Source: a virus
Strand: one strand, 5' to 3'
DNA: 64,000 bases
IMG/VR virus record: IMGVR_UViG_3300032246_001368
Location: 47,584-111,583 of that record
Part shown: one piece after another, positions 19,480 through 26,721 of the stretch
Numbering within the stretch: position 1 is the first letter of the stretch
How the letters are laid out: each line of letters begins with the position of its first letter
Translations under genes and position numbers: made by a program
The notes under the pieces: generated by a model
Databases searched by the model: none
Told to the model about the DNA's origin: nothing
What the model saw: the letters and a program-made list of their open reading frames with translations, nothing else

Positions 19480-20289
19480 ATGGACACATACACACTTAAT
19501 CAAGCAATCCAGATGGCACCAGCAATTGCCGCAACGGAACCCTCACCGATCGTTTCTGATCGATATAGCTTCATCAACACCGGAGAGTTCCTCGAGAAGG
19601 CAATTGATTCGGGTTGGACCATCCGCGATGTTCGTCAGGGCAGGAACCGTTATGGAATGCATAAGGTTGACCTTATCCAGACTCAGTATGCAGATAGCAG
19701 CACGGTTGGAGAGGGTATGCCTCAGATCAGTATTATCAATAGCCATGACCGTTCCAAACGGTTTCAGGTTATGATGGGCTTCTTCCGCTTGGTCTGTTCC
19801 AACGGTCTTGTGGTTGCCACAGGAGCTAATCTTAATATCCGAGCCATGCACCGCTTTGGTGATGATAAGCTCTCCACGCTCATGAGTACCATGGAGCAAG
19901 GTATTAAGCAGTTCAGCGTCATTGGTCAGAAGGTTGATCAATTCCGTGATCGTGTTCTTTCACAGGAAGAGAAGAATGCATTGGCTCGCTTTGCCCATTA
20001 CATCCGCTTCCGTTATCGCCAGAACCTCCCATCATCCATTAAGCCAGACGCTCTTCTCGGAGTCCGCAGAGATGCAGATCAGGGAGACGATCTTTGGAAG
20101 GTCTACAACACCATCCAAGAGAACATGACCCATGGTGGTCATAACCTCGGAAAGGGTCTCACTCGTCTCGAAGATGACACGAGGTTCAATAGCGAGTTTT
20201 GGGTTGGAGCAGAGACCGCTCTCACCACTCGAGGAGCAGACTTTGAGAGGACCCTCAAGACTCTTTTCCCTAAGAAGGAGAGGGCATAA
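19480..20289 (+). CDS. DUF932 family protein
   Basis: 269 aa. Matches the phage/plasmid DUF932 family: SGWTIRDVRQGRNRYGMHKVDLI, MMGFFRLVCSNGLVV, a helical C-terminus and a basic end (FPKKERA). Function unknown in the family; often highly expressed early. Codon use is strikingly different from the AT-rich neighbours (AAG, GAG, CTC, CGC favoured), which suggests selection for high expression. A hairpin lies just downstream in the next gene. Confidence 0.8.
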   Translation: MDTYTLNQAIQMAPAIAATEPSPIVSDRYSFINTGEFLEKAIDSGWTIRDVRQGRNRYGMHKVDLIQTQYADSSTVGEGMPQISIINSHDRSKRFQVMMGFFRLVCSNGLVVATGANLNIRAMHRFGDDKLSTLMSTMEQGIKQFSVIGQKVDQFRDRVLSQEEKNALARFAHYIRFRYRQNLPSSIKPDALLGVRRDADQGDDLWKVYNTIQENMTHGGHNLGKGLTRLEDDTRFNSEFWVGAETALTTRGADFERTLKTLFPKKERA

Positions 20290-20293
20290 TCAT

Positions 20294-20425
20294 ATGGCAG
20301 GCAAAGGACCAAGGCAAAGACCTACAGACATGAAAAAGTACAAAGAGAATTATCCTCTACCTTCAAATAAGAAGGTAGAGGGGTTTGTACGAGTAAAAGG
20401 AAAACAAACCAAAGTTTACAAATGA
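20294..20425 (+). CDS. Small basic protein, 43 aa
   Basis: MAGKGPRQRP... to ...KQTKVYK; 20% Lys. Five bases after the DUF932 stop. Its middle encodes a strong hairpin (20354-20381), so the gene may double as a partial terminator. ATGA overlap with the next gene. Confidence 0.6.
   Translation: MAGKGPRQRPTDMKKYKENYPLPSNKKVEGFVRVKGKQTKVYK
20354..20381 (+). repeat. Intragenic 11-bp hairpin after DUF932 gene
   Basis: CCTCTACCTTC-AAATAA-GAAGGTAGAGG, perfect stem, no U-tract. Could stabilise the upstream highly expressed mRNA. Confidence 0.7.
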
Positions 20426-20562
20426 GCGAAGATAAATGTGCAAGAGAAGCTAAAACAATTGCTAATCAGAGAGCAGTCATTCAAGGACAGAGAGAACGTA
20501 TAGATGAATTGGAACATGAGCTTAAAGAACTTAAAGAGCAAATTGTGAATAATGAAGGTTGA
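20422..20562 (+). CDS. Small coiled-coil protein, 46 aa
   Basis: MSEDKCAREA... with a heptad-like helix (RERIDELEHELKELKEQI). Starts at an ATGA overlap with the preceding stop, the usual sign of coupling. Confidence 0.6.
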   Translation: MSEDKCAREAKTIANQRAVIQGQRERIDELEHELKELKEQIVNNEG

Positions 20563-20587
20563 ACTTTCCCATTAAACTCTCTATCAT
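20559..20587 (+). promoter_or_regulatory. Early promoter (TTGAAC-17-TATCAT)
   Basis: -35 TTGAAC directly followed by TTTCCC, 17-base spacer, -10 TATCAT, then 9 bases to ATG 20597. Confidence 0.65.
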
Positions 20588-20596
20588 ATATACATA

Positions 20597-21145
20597 ATGA
20601 AGAACACAATCAAATTAATTGCAGTCGCCGCAGCAATGTCTTTCACCGGATGTGCCTATTACGGCCCACCTCCCATTGGTGGAGGTTGCGATAACCCCGG
20701 AGCATACGGTACAGGTGGTGTATATGGTGGAGGATATTATCCAGTATACGGGGGTTATGGTGGAGGATATGGTTGGGGGCAATGGGGTGGTTGGGGTGGC
20801 TGGGGATTAGGATATGGAGGTTACGGAGGTGGTGGCTATGCCAATAATAGTGGTAATACCACAGTTAACCGTACGGTTAATGTAAGCAATAGTGGTAACA
20901 CAACAGCCACCTATACAGGAGGTAACCGCACTTATACCGGTGGTACCTATAACCGCAGCACTACAGGAGGTTCTTATAACCGTAGCTATAGTGGCGGTAC
21001 CTATAACCGTAGCTACAGTGGTGGTTCTTATAATCGCAGCTACGGCGGCGGTTCATATAATAGAAGCTATAGCGGCGGAGGAGGAGGAGGTTATCGCGGT
21101 GGTGGTGGTTATCGCGGAGGCGGTGGTGGTGGATATCATCATTAA
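20597..21145 (+). CDS. Gly/Tyr-rich repeat lipoprotein
   Basis: 182 aa. N-terminal signal MKNTIKLIAVAAAMSFTGC ends in a lipobox, so Cys19 is probably lipidated and the protein envelope-anchored. The remainder is low complexity: Gly/Tyr/Trp runs, then NRSYSGG-type repeats of about 9 residues, then poly-Gly and HH. A phage-made surface lipoprotein from an early promoter might alter the host surface (superinfection exclusion), but that is inference. Confidence 0.7.
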   Translation: MKNTIKLIAVAAAMSFTGCAYYGPPPIGGGCDNPGAYGTGGVYGGGYYPVYGGYGGGYGWGQWGGWGGWGLGYGGYGGGGYANNSGNTTVNRTVNVSNSGNTTATYTGGNRTYTGGTYNRSTTGGSYNRSYSGGTYNRSYSGGSYNRSYGGGSYNRSYSGGGGGGYRGGGGYRGGGGGGYHH

Positions 21146-21146
21146 T

Positions 21147-21171
21147 ATATGTTTCAAAAATTTAAACATAT
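21147..21171 (+). terminator. Terminator-like hairpin after lipoprotein gene
   Basis: ATATGTTT, 9-base loop, AAACATAT, then CTTTT. Weak, AT-rich stem. Confidence 0.45.
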
Positions 21172-21279
21172 CTTTTGGATTACGTTATATTTTTTAAAAC
21201 ACTCACCAGAGATTATATATCTTTTAATATATAGAGAATTGTTAATAATCCGTTTGTTTATATATAATATATTTAATTT

Positions 21280-21372
21280 ATGAATGACTCTAAAGCTTTA
21301 TTAATATTATTGATAGTTGTTTCAGCTGCTATTCTATATAAATTTTGTGAGTTGTTTTTACAATATCGATAA
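21280..21372 (+). CDS. Single-span membrane peptide, 30 aa
   Basis: MNDSKALLILLIVVSAAILYKFCELFLQYR: almost entirely one transmembrane helix with a basic end. Preceded by AT-rich promoter-like sequence. Confidence 0.45.
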   Translation: MNDSKALLILLIVVSAAILYKFCELFLQYR

Positions 21373-21377
21373 GTATT
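21370..21377 (+). promoter_or_regulatory. Late promoter (TAAGTATT)
   Basis: TAAGTATT ends three bases before GTG 21381. Confidence 0.45.
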
Positions 21378-21380
21378 TTT

Positions 21381-22358
21381 GTGACTCGTAATTTCAATTT
21401 AAAAACACAAAGAATTCTTCTTGAGGTCAGCGCATTGCAATTGACGCCAGAAGAAAATGATCTAGTTAAAAATGCTCTAGAAGAATATAAAGAATTAAAA
21501 ACTCTAATGGACGAAGTTGGAGTTACAGATCCTAATAAAATTACAAGAACCCAAGCACAAGAATTATCAGCTTATAAGATAGCAGGTAGATCAGTTGTCT
21601 TTAAAAGATTTTCAGTAGGTGGAGATACATTTTACGGTATCCAATTGAGTAGTATAAAACATCTTGATCGTAGTAAAAAGGAAGGTAGACAAAATACCAG
21701 CGCCCTTGTATACGTTAATTTTGCACAACCTCTAGAAGATCTGTCAGCGGTGTTTTATGAGGTAGATAAACAATTCGGTGTAACACAACCTACTATAGTT
21801 ATCAATGACATTTATGTTGGTGGTAAGTTAAAAGATCTTTATGCTTTAGTATCTCATGAGCTACTTCACGGAGTCCAAACATACAAGAAACATTCCCCGG
21901 GTTATGAACAAGCTATAGATGATATACGCAATAATTTAGAATGGGACAGAGTTGATTACTATACAGACCCAGGCGAGCTAGAAGTTCAAATAGGTGAAGT
22001 GGCTGGTAATATTAATCATTATGTAGAAAATGAATATAGAAAGTATCAACAATTGAACAAGACAGAAGGATACCCAGAAAAGGGTTGGAAAGCAAAAAGA
22101 GATCTTATTCTTTTAGAACTTAAGAATTTTCTTTCTTCGCCTCCAGAAAATTATTTTGAATATAAAGAATTAAAGATACCTCCTTATCTTAAAAGAAGTG
22201 ATGAGTTCTTAGAGACCATTGCCGGTCTTTATGGTGCTTCTAAAGAAACAGAGAAGGGATTCGAGAAAAAGAAATGGTCAGCGCCTTGGAAAAGATTACA
22301 AGCGGTTCTTTTTAATACCTATAAAAATTTAGAAAAAAAGTACCCAGTTAGAGATTAG
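21381..22358 (+). CDS. Putative zinc metallopeptidase-like protein (HELLH)
   Basis: 325 aa, GTG start behind a late motif. Residues 158-168 read SHELLHGVQTY, giving the HExxH zinc motif on a helix; acidic residues follow at PGELEVQIGE, a possible third ligand. The flanks are helical and charged. The family is not one I can name; it could be a minigluzincin-type fold or a structural relic. Late expression suggests a virion or host-lysis role. Its N-terminus (RILLEVSAL) only weakly resembles the capsid-targeting motif. Confidence 0.6.
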   Translation: MTRNFNLKTQRILLEVSALQLTPEENDLVKNALEEYKELKTLMDEVGVTDPNKITRTQAQELSAYKIAGRSVVFKRFSVGGDTFYGIQLSSIKHLDRSKKEGRQNTSALVYVNFAQPLEDLSAVFYEVDKQFGVTQPTIVINDIYVGGKLKDLYALVSHELLHGVQTYKKHSPGYEQAIDDIRNNLEWDRVDYYTDPGELEVQIGEVAGNINHYVENEYRKYQQLNKTEGYPEKGWKAKRDLILLELKNFLSSPPENYFEYKELKIPPYLKRSDEFLETIAGLYGASKETEKGFEKKKWSAPWKRLQAVLFNTYKNLEKKYPVRD

Positions 22359-22382
22359 ATTAATTAATAGCCTTAATATTTC

Positions 22383-22391
22383 CTAAGTATT
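22383..22391 (+). promoter_or_regulatory. Late promoter (CTAAGTATT)
   Basis: CTAAGTATT three bases before GTG 22395. Confidence 0.5.
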
Positions 22392-22394
22392 TAG

Positions 22395-22802
22395 GTGAAT
22401 AAACAACCCTCCGCGGAGTTCATCCAAGAAAAGGTATTAGCAAATTTCCAAGCTGAGGCCAAAAGATTTTATAGTAATTTAGAAGAAGAGTATCTTGAAG
22501 ATCTACGTACCAAAATGAGAGATGGTACTATAGAGGTTGATGAAGATACCATTAAAGAGGTGGCCATAGAACAGGCTGCAAAGTATGAAGACTATATAAA
22601 GAAAAGTAAAAAGGTAGAAAACTTTGTTAAAAAATATGTCAATGATACCTTTGACCTGGTCTGTGATAGTTTAAGCGAAGGCATGATAGAACAAGAAGAA
22701 GCTGAAGTAGTATTCTCCACTCTCAAATATATACTAACAGCCGGGAAGATCTGCACTGATGAAAGTTCTCAATTAAAAAATAAAAAGTTGAATAAAAAAT
22801 AA
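22395..22802 (+). CDS. Acidic helical protein, unknown
   Basis: 135 aa from GTG 22395. Long amphipathic helices, many Glu/Lys, no known domain. Late-type motif immediately upstream. Confidence 0.6.
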   Translation: MNKQPSAEFIQEKVLANFQAEAKRFYSNLEEEYLEDLRTKMRDGTIEVDEDTIKEVAIEQAAKYEDYIKKSKKVENFVKKYVNDTFDLVCDSLSEGMIEQEEAEVVFSTLKYILTAGKICTDESSQLKNKKLNKK

Positions 22803-22815
22803 ACCTCTTTATATT
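22788..22815 (+). promoter_or_regulatory. Leaderless-type promoter
   Basis: TTGAAT-16-TATATT, then six bases to ATG 22822. Confidence 0.45.
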
Positions 22816-22821
22816 ATATTA

Positions 22822-23019
22822 ATGAAGTATATCACTTACATAATATATTGTGTGTTAATGTATTCACTAACTTTCCTACCGTTCTTTTATGTAATTTTTT
22901 GGAAGGATGCAAGTCCTTGGTGGTTCATTCTTGCTGCTACAATGGCAAATTGTGTTATATCTCCTACTGGATGGGGATTAACAGAACAAACCAAATCTAC
23001 GACAAATGGCTCAGAATAG
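22822..23019 (+). CDS. Two-span membrane protein, 65 aa
   Basis: Two hydrophobic segments (about residues 4-26 and 33-50: YIIYCVLMYSLTFLPFFYVIF; WWFILAATMANCVISPTGW). Small membrane protein, possibly early host-membrane effector or holin-like; no further support. Confidence 0.55.
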   Translation: MKYITYIIYCVLMYSLTFLPFFYVIFWKDASPWWFILAATMANCVISPTGWGLTEQTKSTTNGSE

Positions 23020-23170
23020 TTTTGGACCGTTTGGACAAGAGTCTACGTTCAGTAAAGAGGATCCTATAGAGCTTAATAGATGGTATCAAATGTATAGAAA
23101 AATGGTTTTGAAACTACCAGAAGAACGTAAAATCAAACGTAAAAAAAGATCGGGCAATTCCAAATATTAA
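23006..23170 (+). CDS. Small basic protein, 54 aa
   Basis: MAQNSFGPFGQES... ending KRKKRSGNSKY. Overlaps the previous gene by 14 bases in another frame. Confidence 0.5.
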   Translation: MAQNSFGPFGQESTFSKEDPIELNRWYQMYRKMVLKLPEERKIKRKKRSGNSKY

Positions 23171-23188
23171 GCTTTAATATATTTGGAT

Positions 23189-23440
23189 ATGAATTGCAAA
23201 TCCTGTTATAATCCAATTGAAACGGAGCGTCTTATGATTCTCTCTAACACAGTACTTTGTTCGTCTTGTGCACGATTACATAATGTAAAGCCTCGTAAAG
23301 GTATTATGTGTTATGATCATAAGACAGGAGCGGATATCCAAATCGTATCACATGATTATTTTGAAGCTAATAAGAATTACTTTATACCAATCGGAGCTAG
23401 GTCGGCTGTAAAGAATTTTAGTAAAAACGTTTGTGCTTAA
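23189..23440 (+). CDS. Small zinc-ribbon-like protein
   Basis: 83 aa. Two CxxC pairs (CKSCYNP and CSSCARLH) about 20 residues apart suggest a zinc ribbon. Start at ATG 23189 rather than TTG 23183. Confidence 0.6.
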   Translation: MNCKSCYNPIETERLMILSNTVLCSSCARLHNVKPRKGIMCYDHKTGADIQIVSHDYFEANKNYFIPIGARSAVKNFSKNVCA

Positions 23441-23608
23441 ATGAAACATCTAATAGCCATAATATTAATCGTACTAGTACCGTTTGTAATATTTCGATCT
23501 TTACAAAATAACAGTATCAAATTTAGATACAATCCTACTTTATCTGAAGGGCATATTATTTCTCAAGAGAAGAATCTTATTAATAAGATTTTAAAACAAA
23601 CCAAATAA
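23441..23608 (+). CDS. Membrane-anchored small protein, 55 aa
   Basis: N-terminal transmembrane or signal segment (HLIAIILIVLVPFVIF), then a polar tail. Starts immediately after the previous stop; ends in a TAATG overlap. Confidence 0.55.
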   Translation: MKHLIAIILIVLVPFVIFRSLQNNSIKFRYNPTLSEGHIISQEKNLINKILKQTK

Positions 23609-23751
23609 TGAAAATAGTTCTGCAACGCTGGTCTGGAAGTAATTGGTACGAAGTAATGCTTTCTCCTTTTAACAACCATTCAGAGGTTGAAAATTATTTA
23701 AAAAAATATTGGTGGCATTTTAGCGCAGAATTTCCGTATAGAATCAAGTAA
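23608..23751 (+). CDS. Small protein, 47 aa
   Basis: Trp-rich (QRWSGSNWYEV, YWWHFSAEF). Coupled to the previous gene through TAATG. Unknown. Confidence 0.5.
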   Translation: MKIVLQRWSGSNWYEVMLSPFNNHSEVENYLKKYWWHFSAEFPYRIK

Positions 23752-23779
23752 AAATACTTTTTAAGTACCCCAAGTGGTC

Positions 23780-23788
23780 CTAAGTATT
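23780..23788 (+). promoter_or_regulatory. Late promoter (CTAAGTATT)
   Basis: CTAAGTATT, AAT, ATG 23792. Confidence 0.5.
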
Positions 23789-23791
23789 AAT

Positions 23792-24031
23792 ATGGTTTCT
23801 ATTGATCATCTGACTGAAAAATGGGTAGAATTCCACAAGAGCCCTGAAGAAGCACAGTCTGCCTTAGATAAACAGGTATCAAAACATAATAAACAATTTC
23901 GTATTGTAAAGGCATCAAAAGAGATCATGGAAAAAAGATCTTTTGATTCTAAAAAATTAGTTAATAAAGATACTAATGAATTAATTTTTCCTTATAAATT
24001 CACTATAGTTAAGGCGTTAAAGGATAAGTAA
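23792..24031 (+). CDS. Small protein, unknown
   Basis: 79 aa, alpha/beta, Lys-rich. Start at ATG 23792 because the late motif occupies the bases just upstream; any longer frame would run through the promoter. Confidence 0.55.
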   Translation: MVSIDHLTEKWVEFHKSPEEAQSALDKQVSKHNKQFRIVKASKEIMEKRSFDSKKLVNKDTNELIFPYKFTIVKALKDK

Positions 24032-24036
24032 TAGAA

Positions 24037-24417
24037 ATGAACAAGAAAGACATTGATTTAATCTCCGAGGCTTACAACAAGGTAGGCAATATTAAAGAAT
24101 CCTTTAACTATATGGATTTAGCAAAAGAAATTCTCCACGCAGCTGAAGAACATATCAATGAAGGTGTAAGACATACCTTCTCAGAAATTTGGTCTGGAAG
24201 TAAAGATTATGATATGGTCTTAGAGCGTTATGTTGATGGCCTTCGTGATTTAGTAAACATTGCCGAAAACTTAAAGAGTGGTAAAATTGAAAAGGTAAAA
24301 TCTCTTTATAAGGGTTTAGACCAGGTCATTAAAGATGAACTTCCTAAATCATTCTTGGTTCTTGTATCCCAAGCAGAAGACACATCAACTGAGGAAGAAG
24401 TAACACCAGCTGAATAA
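24037..24417 (+). CDS. Candidate internal (capsid-targeted) protein
   Basis: 126 aa. N-terminus MNKKDIDLISEAYNKV contains ISE-A, matching the (L/I)xE-(A/G) site cut by the T4 gp21 prohead protease in capsid-targeting sequences. The rest is helical and acidic with no domain I recognise. Belongs to a window-wide set sharing this N-terminal motif. Confidence 0.6.
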   Translation: MNKKDIDLISEAYNKVGNIKESFNYMDLAKEILHAAEEHINEGVRHTFSEIWSGSKDYDMVLERYVDGLRDLVNIAENLKSGKIEKVKSLYKGLDQVIKDELPKSFLVLVSQAEDTSTEEEVTPAE

Positions 24418-24425
24418 TAATTTCT

Positions 24426-24674
24426 ATGAATCACAGGAATCTTTCTGAGGCTTATAGTTCAATTGTTAAGAGTCAGCATTCTAATGTTTTAGAAAATGGT
24501 GATGCCTCTGAAGTAATGTTTAAAGATTATTTCAGCGTACCGGGAAGAGCTGAGGCTGCTCTTCAACAGATTAAATGGGGATTTGATTATTATAAAAAGA
24601 ATTCCAATGCAACTAGCTTACAAATATTTTTAGATAATCTTGATACATATCTAGCACCTAAAAAAGATCTGTAA
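24426..24674 (+). CDS. Candidate internal (capsid-targeted) protein
   Basis: 82 aa. MNHRNLSEAYSSIVKS has LSE-A followed by YSSI, almost identical to the N-terminus of the gene at 26084. Body helical, unknown. TAATATG to the next gene. Confidence 0.6.
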   Translation: MNHRNLSEAYSSIVKSQHSNVLENGDASEVMFKDYFSVPGRAEAALQQIKWGFDYYKKNSNATSLQIFLDNLDTYLAPKKDL

Positions 24675-24675
24675 T

Positions 24676-24924
24676 ATGGCATACATTAAACATTTTGGTG
24701 GTCAGGATTATAAAGTCATCGACGGATCCAAATCCTATGGACCGTTTGATAAAGTCGAAGCGGAGAACTTTTTAAAAGATCTTGAATTGGAAAATAAACC
24801 AGTCTCTCATGAAGACGGGTTAGAATTTTTTAAAAATCTAAGAAATCAAATTAAAAACCTTCCCCCAAGAGAGGAAGGTTTTAATTTTAAGAATCATTTC
24901 TTAGACTCTCAACGTCTTTCCTAA
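24676..24924 (+). CDS. Small protein with terminator in its 3' end
   Basis: 82 aa. N-terminus HFGGQDYKVIDGSKSYGPF is strand-rich. The last 25 codons run through a strong terminator hairpin and overlap the convergent gene by 24 bases. Confidence 0.55.
   Translation: MAYIKHFGGQDYKVIDGSKSYGPFDKVEAENFLKDLELENKPVSHEDGLEFFKNLRNQIKNLPPREEGFNFKNHFLDSQRLS
24854..24882. terminator. Bidirectional terminator embedded in coding sequence
   Basis: AAAACCTTCC, 9-base loop, GGAAGGTTTT followed by AATTTT. Perfect 10-bp stem flanked by A and T runs, so it can serve both the rightward gene and the convergent leftward operon. Confidence 0.75.
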
Positions 24925-25986
24925 GCTACATACTGTAGCCTTGGTTCCGTGAACCACTATAGGTTCCACGCCTATAACTTCTTCTGTGTAGTTAATTAAG
25001 GAGAATCCGTTCTGCCAATTGCAACATGGAGCATAGTCCGGATCCATTTTACAAGCACAAGCATTTTCATAGTTAGTATTAAAAATATCTTCTCTATGTC
25101 CTGCTGCAGGTATTCTCTGACAGGTCATGCCCATACGATGTGTATGGTTGGTCATAGTTGAAGTCATCTTCTTTTCCCACTCTCCTCGTGCAGACATAGC
25201 ACCAATCTTTCTCACAACTGTTCCGTGATATACAAGGAAGTTAGTAGGAAGAACTACTTCGTCCACAAGCTTGATTCGGCTCCAGCTTTCCTTAGGAAAG
25301 AAAAGATTCTCATAAGAAAGTTCATCCTTAGCAATCTCTGCTAATTCGCCAAGTTGAGCACTGAGATATCTCCAGAGTCTACCCTCTACAGAATTACCTG
25401 AATGGTTCGCATTGGTTTCATAAATCTCTGATTGGAATGGTTCTGTAACATCATGGAGCATTTTTAAGAACTTGTGATAGGCTTCTCTCTCCTTAATCAA
25501 ACTCTGCTTATATCTAGCATCCTTTGGATATTTGCTGACTGCAAACAGGTCCATAGTATCGCCATTAAGAATAACCTGACGAGGCTTAGTCTCTTGTACA
25601 GTTTGAAGGAATAGCTCTAATGTGTTCCAATCCTCTAATCCAAAGTGTATATCACCAATGACAGCTGCTATGTTATTAGGTTCTTGATATACCTTAGACC
25701 TGATAGGTGCTGGATATATAATAGGAGCCAATTCTTCAATAGAGAGTTTAGGATTAGAAGCAATAGGATCTAGGGGAACATATACATCTTCATTATCAGA
25801 TTCTTCTGTAAAGTATTCGTCAACTGTAGTAGTAACTATACGATGATTTCGACTGGTAACCCAATCAAATATAGTTGACCTAGGAACACCTAACATATTA
25901 GATATTTCAGACTTAGATTTGCCTTGTTGGAAAAGCTCCTGTGCTAAGGATTTTTTCTGATCGCGTGTGAGAATGTTATTAGACAT
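24901..25986 (-). CDS. HTH domain fused to calcineurin-like metallophosphoesterase
   Basis: 361 aa. Residues about 5-45 form a Hin/Tc-type helix-turn-helix (KSLAQELFQQGKSKSEISNMLGVPRSTIFDWV). From about residue 105 there is a metallophosphoesterase: GDIHFG, NGDTMD, NANHSG, YHGT, NHTHRMG, the five canonical metal motifs. Could be a DNA-targeted phosphatase or nuclease. ATG 25986 is chosen since a promoter-like TTGATA-17-AATATA-6-ATG fits it. Only leftward gene in this stretch. Confidence 0.75.
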   Translation of the reverse strand: MSNNILTRDQKKSLAQELFQQGKSKSEISNMLGVPRSTIFDWVTSRNHRIVTTTVDEYFTEESDNEDVYVPLDPIASNPKLSIEELAPIIYPAPIRSKVYQEPNNIAAVIGDIHFGLEDWNTLELFLQTVQETKPRQVILNGDTMDLFAVSKYPKDARYKQSLIKEREAYHKFLKMLHDVTEPFQSEIYETNANHSGNSVEGRLWRYLSAQLGELAEIAKDELSYENLFFPKESWSRIKLVDEVVLPTNFLVYHGTVVRKIGAMSARGEWEKKMTSTMTNHTHRMGMTCQRIPAAGHREDIFNTNYENACACKMDPDYAPCCNWQNGFSLINYTEEVIGVEPIVVHGTKATVCSLGKTLRV

Positions 25987-25992
25987 TGTTTT

Positions 25993-26021
25993 TATATTAA
26001 CCAAACTTTTCCATATATCAA
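25993..26021 (-). promoter_or_regulatory. Leaderless-type promoter, minus strand
   Basis: Minus strand: TTGATA, 17 bases, AATATA, six bases, ATG 25986. Lacks the TTTCCC element. Confidence 0.45.
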
Positions 26022-26048
26022 GTATTATTTTTAAAAGCCTCTTTTAGG

Positions 26049-26077
26049 TTGATCTTTCCCTAATTATTAGATAATAT
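26049..26077 (+). promoter_or_regulatory. Leaderless early promoter (TTGATC-17-TAATAT-6-ATG)
   Basis: -35 TTGATC followed by TTTCCC, 17-base spacer, -10 TAATAT, six bases, ATG 26084. Confidence 0.7.
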
Positions 26078-26083
26078 ATTCAT

Positions 26084-26713
26084 ATGAAGAATAACTCATC
26101 CACACTTACAGAAGCCTACTCCTCTATCTATAAAGAGGATATCACCACCGAGACAGGTGCAGAACACACCCAAGAGCTCATCACCCAGCTTCTTGATTAT
26201 CTCAGCAAGGGTCAGACCATTGCATCTTTTCTTTATAAGTCTAAGGGTCTTGGTGAGACCGCTCTTTACAATGTTCATTTGAATGTTGATTATAAGAAGG
26301 CCAAGGAAGAAGATTATAAGAGGCTTGAAGACTATCAGCCAGAGACAGAGTTGGAGACTCAGGCTAAGGAACATCTTCTTAACCTTTATCGCAATCCTAA
26401 GACTCGTACTCAGAAGCAGATGGATACCTATACCAATTATGGTAAGGGTATTCGTGTTAACAACAATAACGGATTGTTGCATCTCTTCGGTTATAAGATC
26501 AACAAGAACACAGTTGCAGACGGAGTAGAGAAGAAGGATACACGTAAAGTGCTTACCAAGGCTTGTGATGACCTTAAAGCCAAACTCAACTTCATGCATC
26601 AGAAGATTCGCGATTTCATTCTCGATCCTCAACACATTTCCGGTCTAAAGGCCCAGGGTAATATGATTGAGTTCCAGCAGGATGATGACGGTGCCAGCAC
26701 CGGAGGAGCTTAA
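26084..26713 (+). CDS. Highly expressed candidate internal protein
   Basis: 209 aa. N-terminus MKNNSSTLTEAYSSIYKED carries LTE-A, the putative maturation-protease site. Codon use is biased (AAG, CTT, ACC, CGT) unlike the AT-rich neighbours, and it has its own strong TTTCCC promoter, so high expression is expected. Body helical, Lys/Gln/Asp-rich, with a disordered acidic tail (QQDDDGASTGGA). Candidate abundant packaged protein; biochemical role unknown. Confidence 0.65.
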   Translation: MKNNSSTLTEAYSSIYKEDITTETGAEHTQELITQLLDYLSKGQTIASFLYKSKGLGETALYNVHLNVDYKKAKEEDYKRLEDYQPETELETQAKEHLLNLYRNPKTRTQKQMDTYTNYGKGIRVNNNNGLLHLFGYKINKNTVADGVEKKDTRKVLTKACDDLKAKLNFMHQKIRDFILDPQHISGLKAQGNMIEFQQDDDGASTGGA

Positions 26714-26721
26714 ATCATTTA

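Noticed and set aside
19543-19941. 132-codon minus-strand ORF
   Set aside because: Antisense to the DUF932 gene, created by its codon bias; no promoter or family resemblance.
26096-26635. 179-codon minus-strand ORF
   Set aside because: Antisense shadow of the codon-biased 26084 gene; low-complexity hydrophobic translation.
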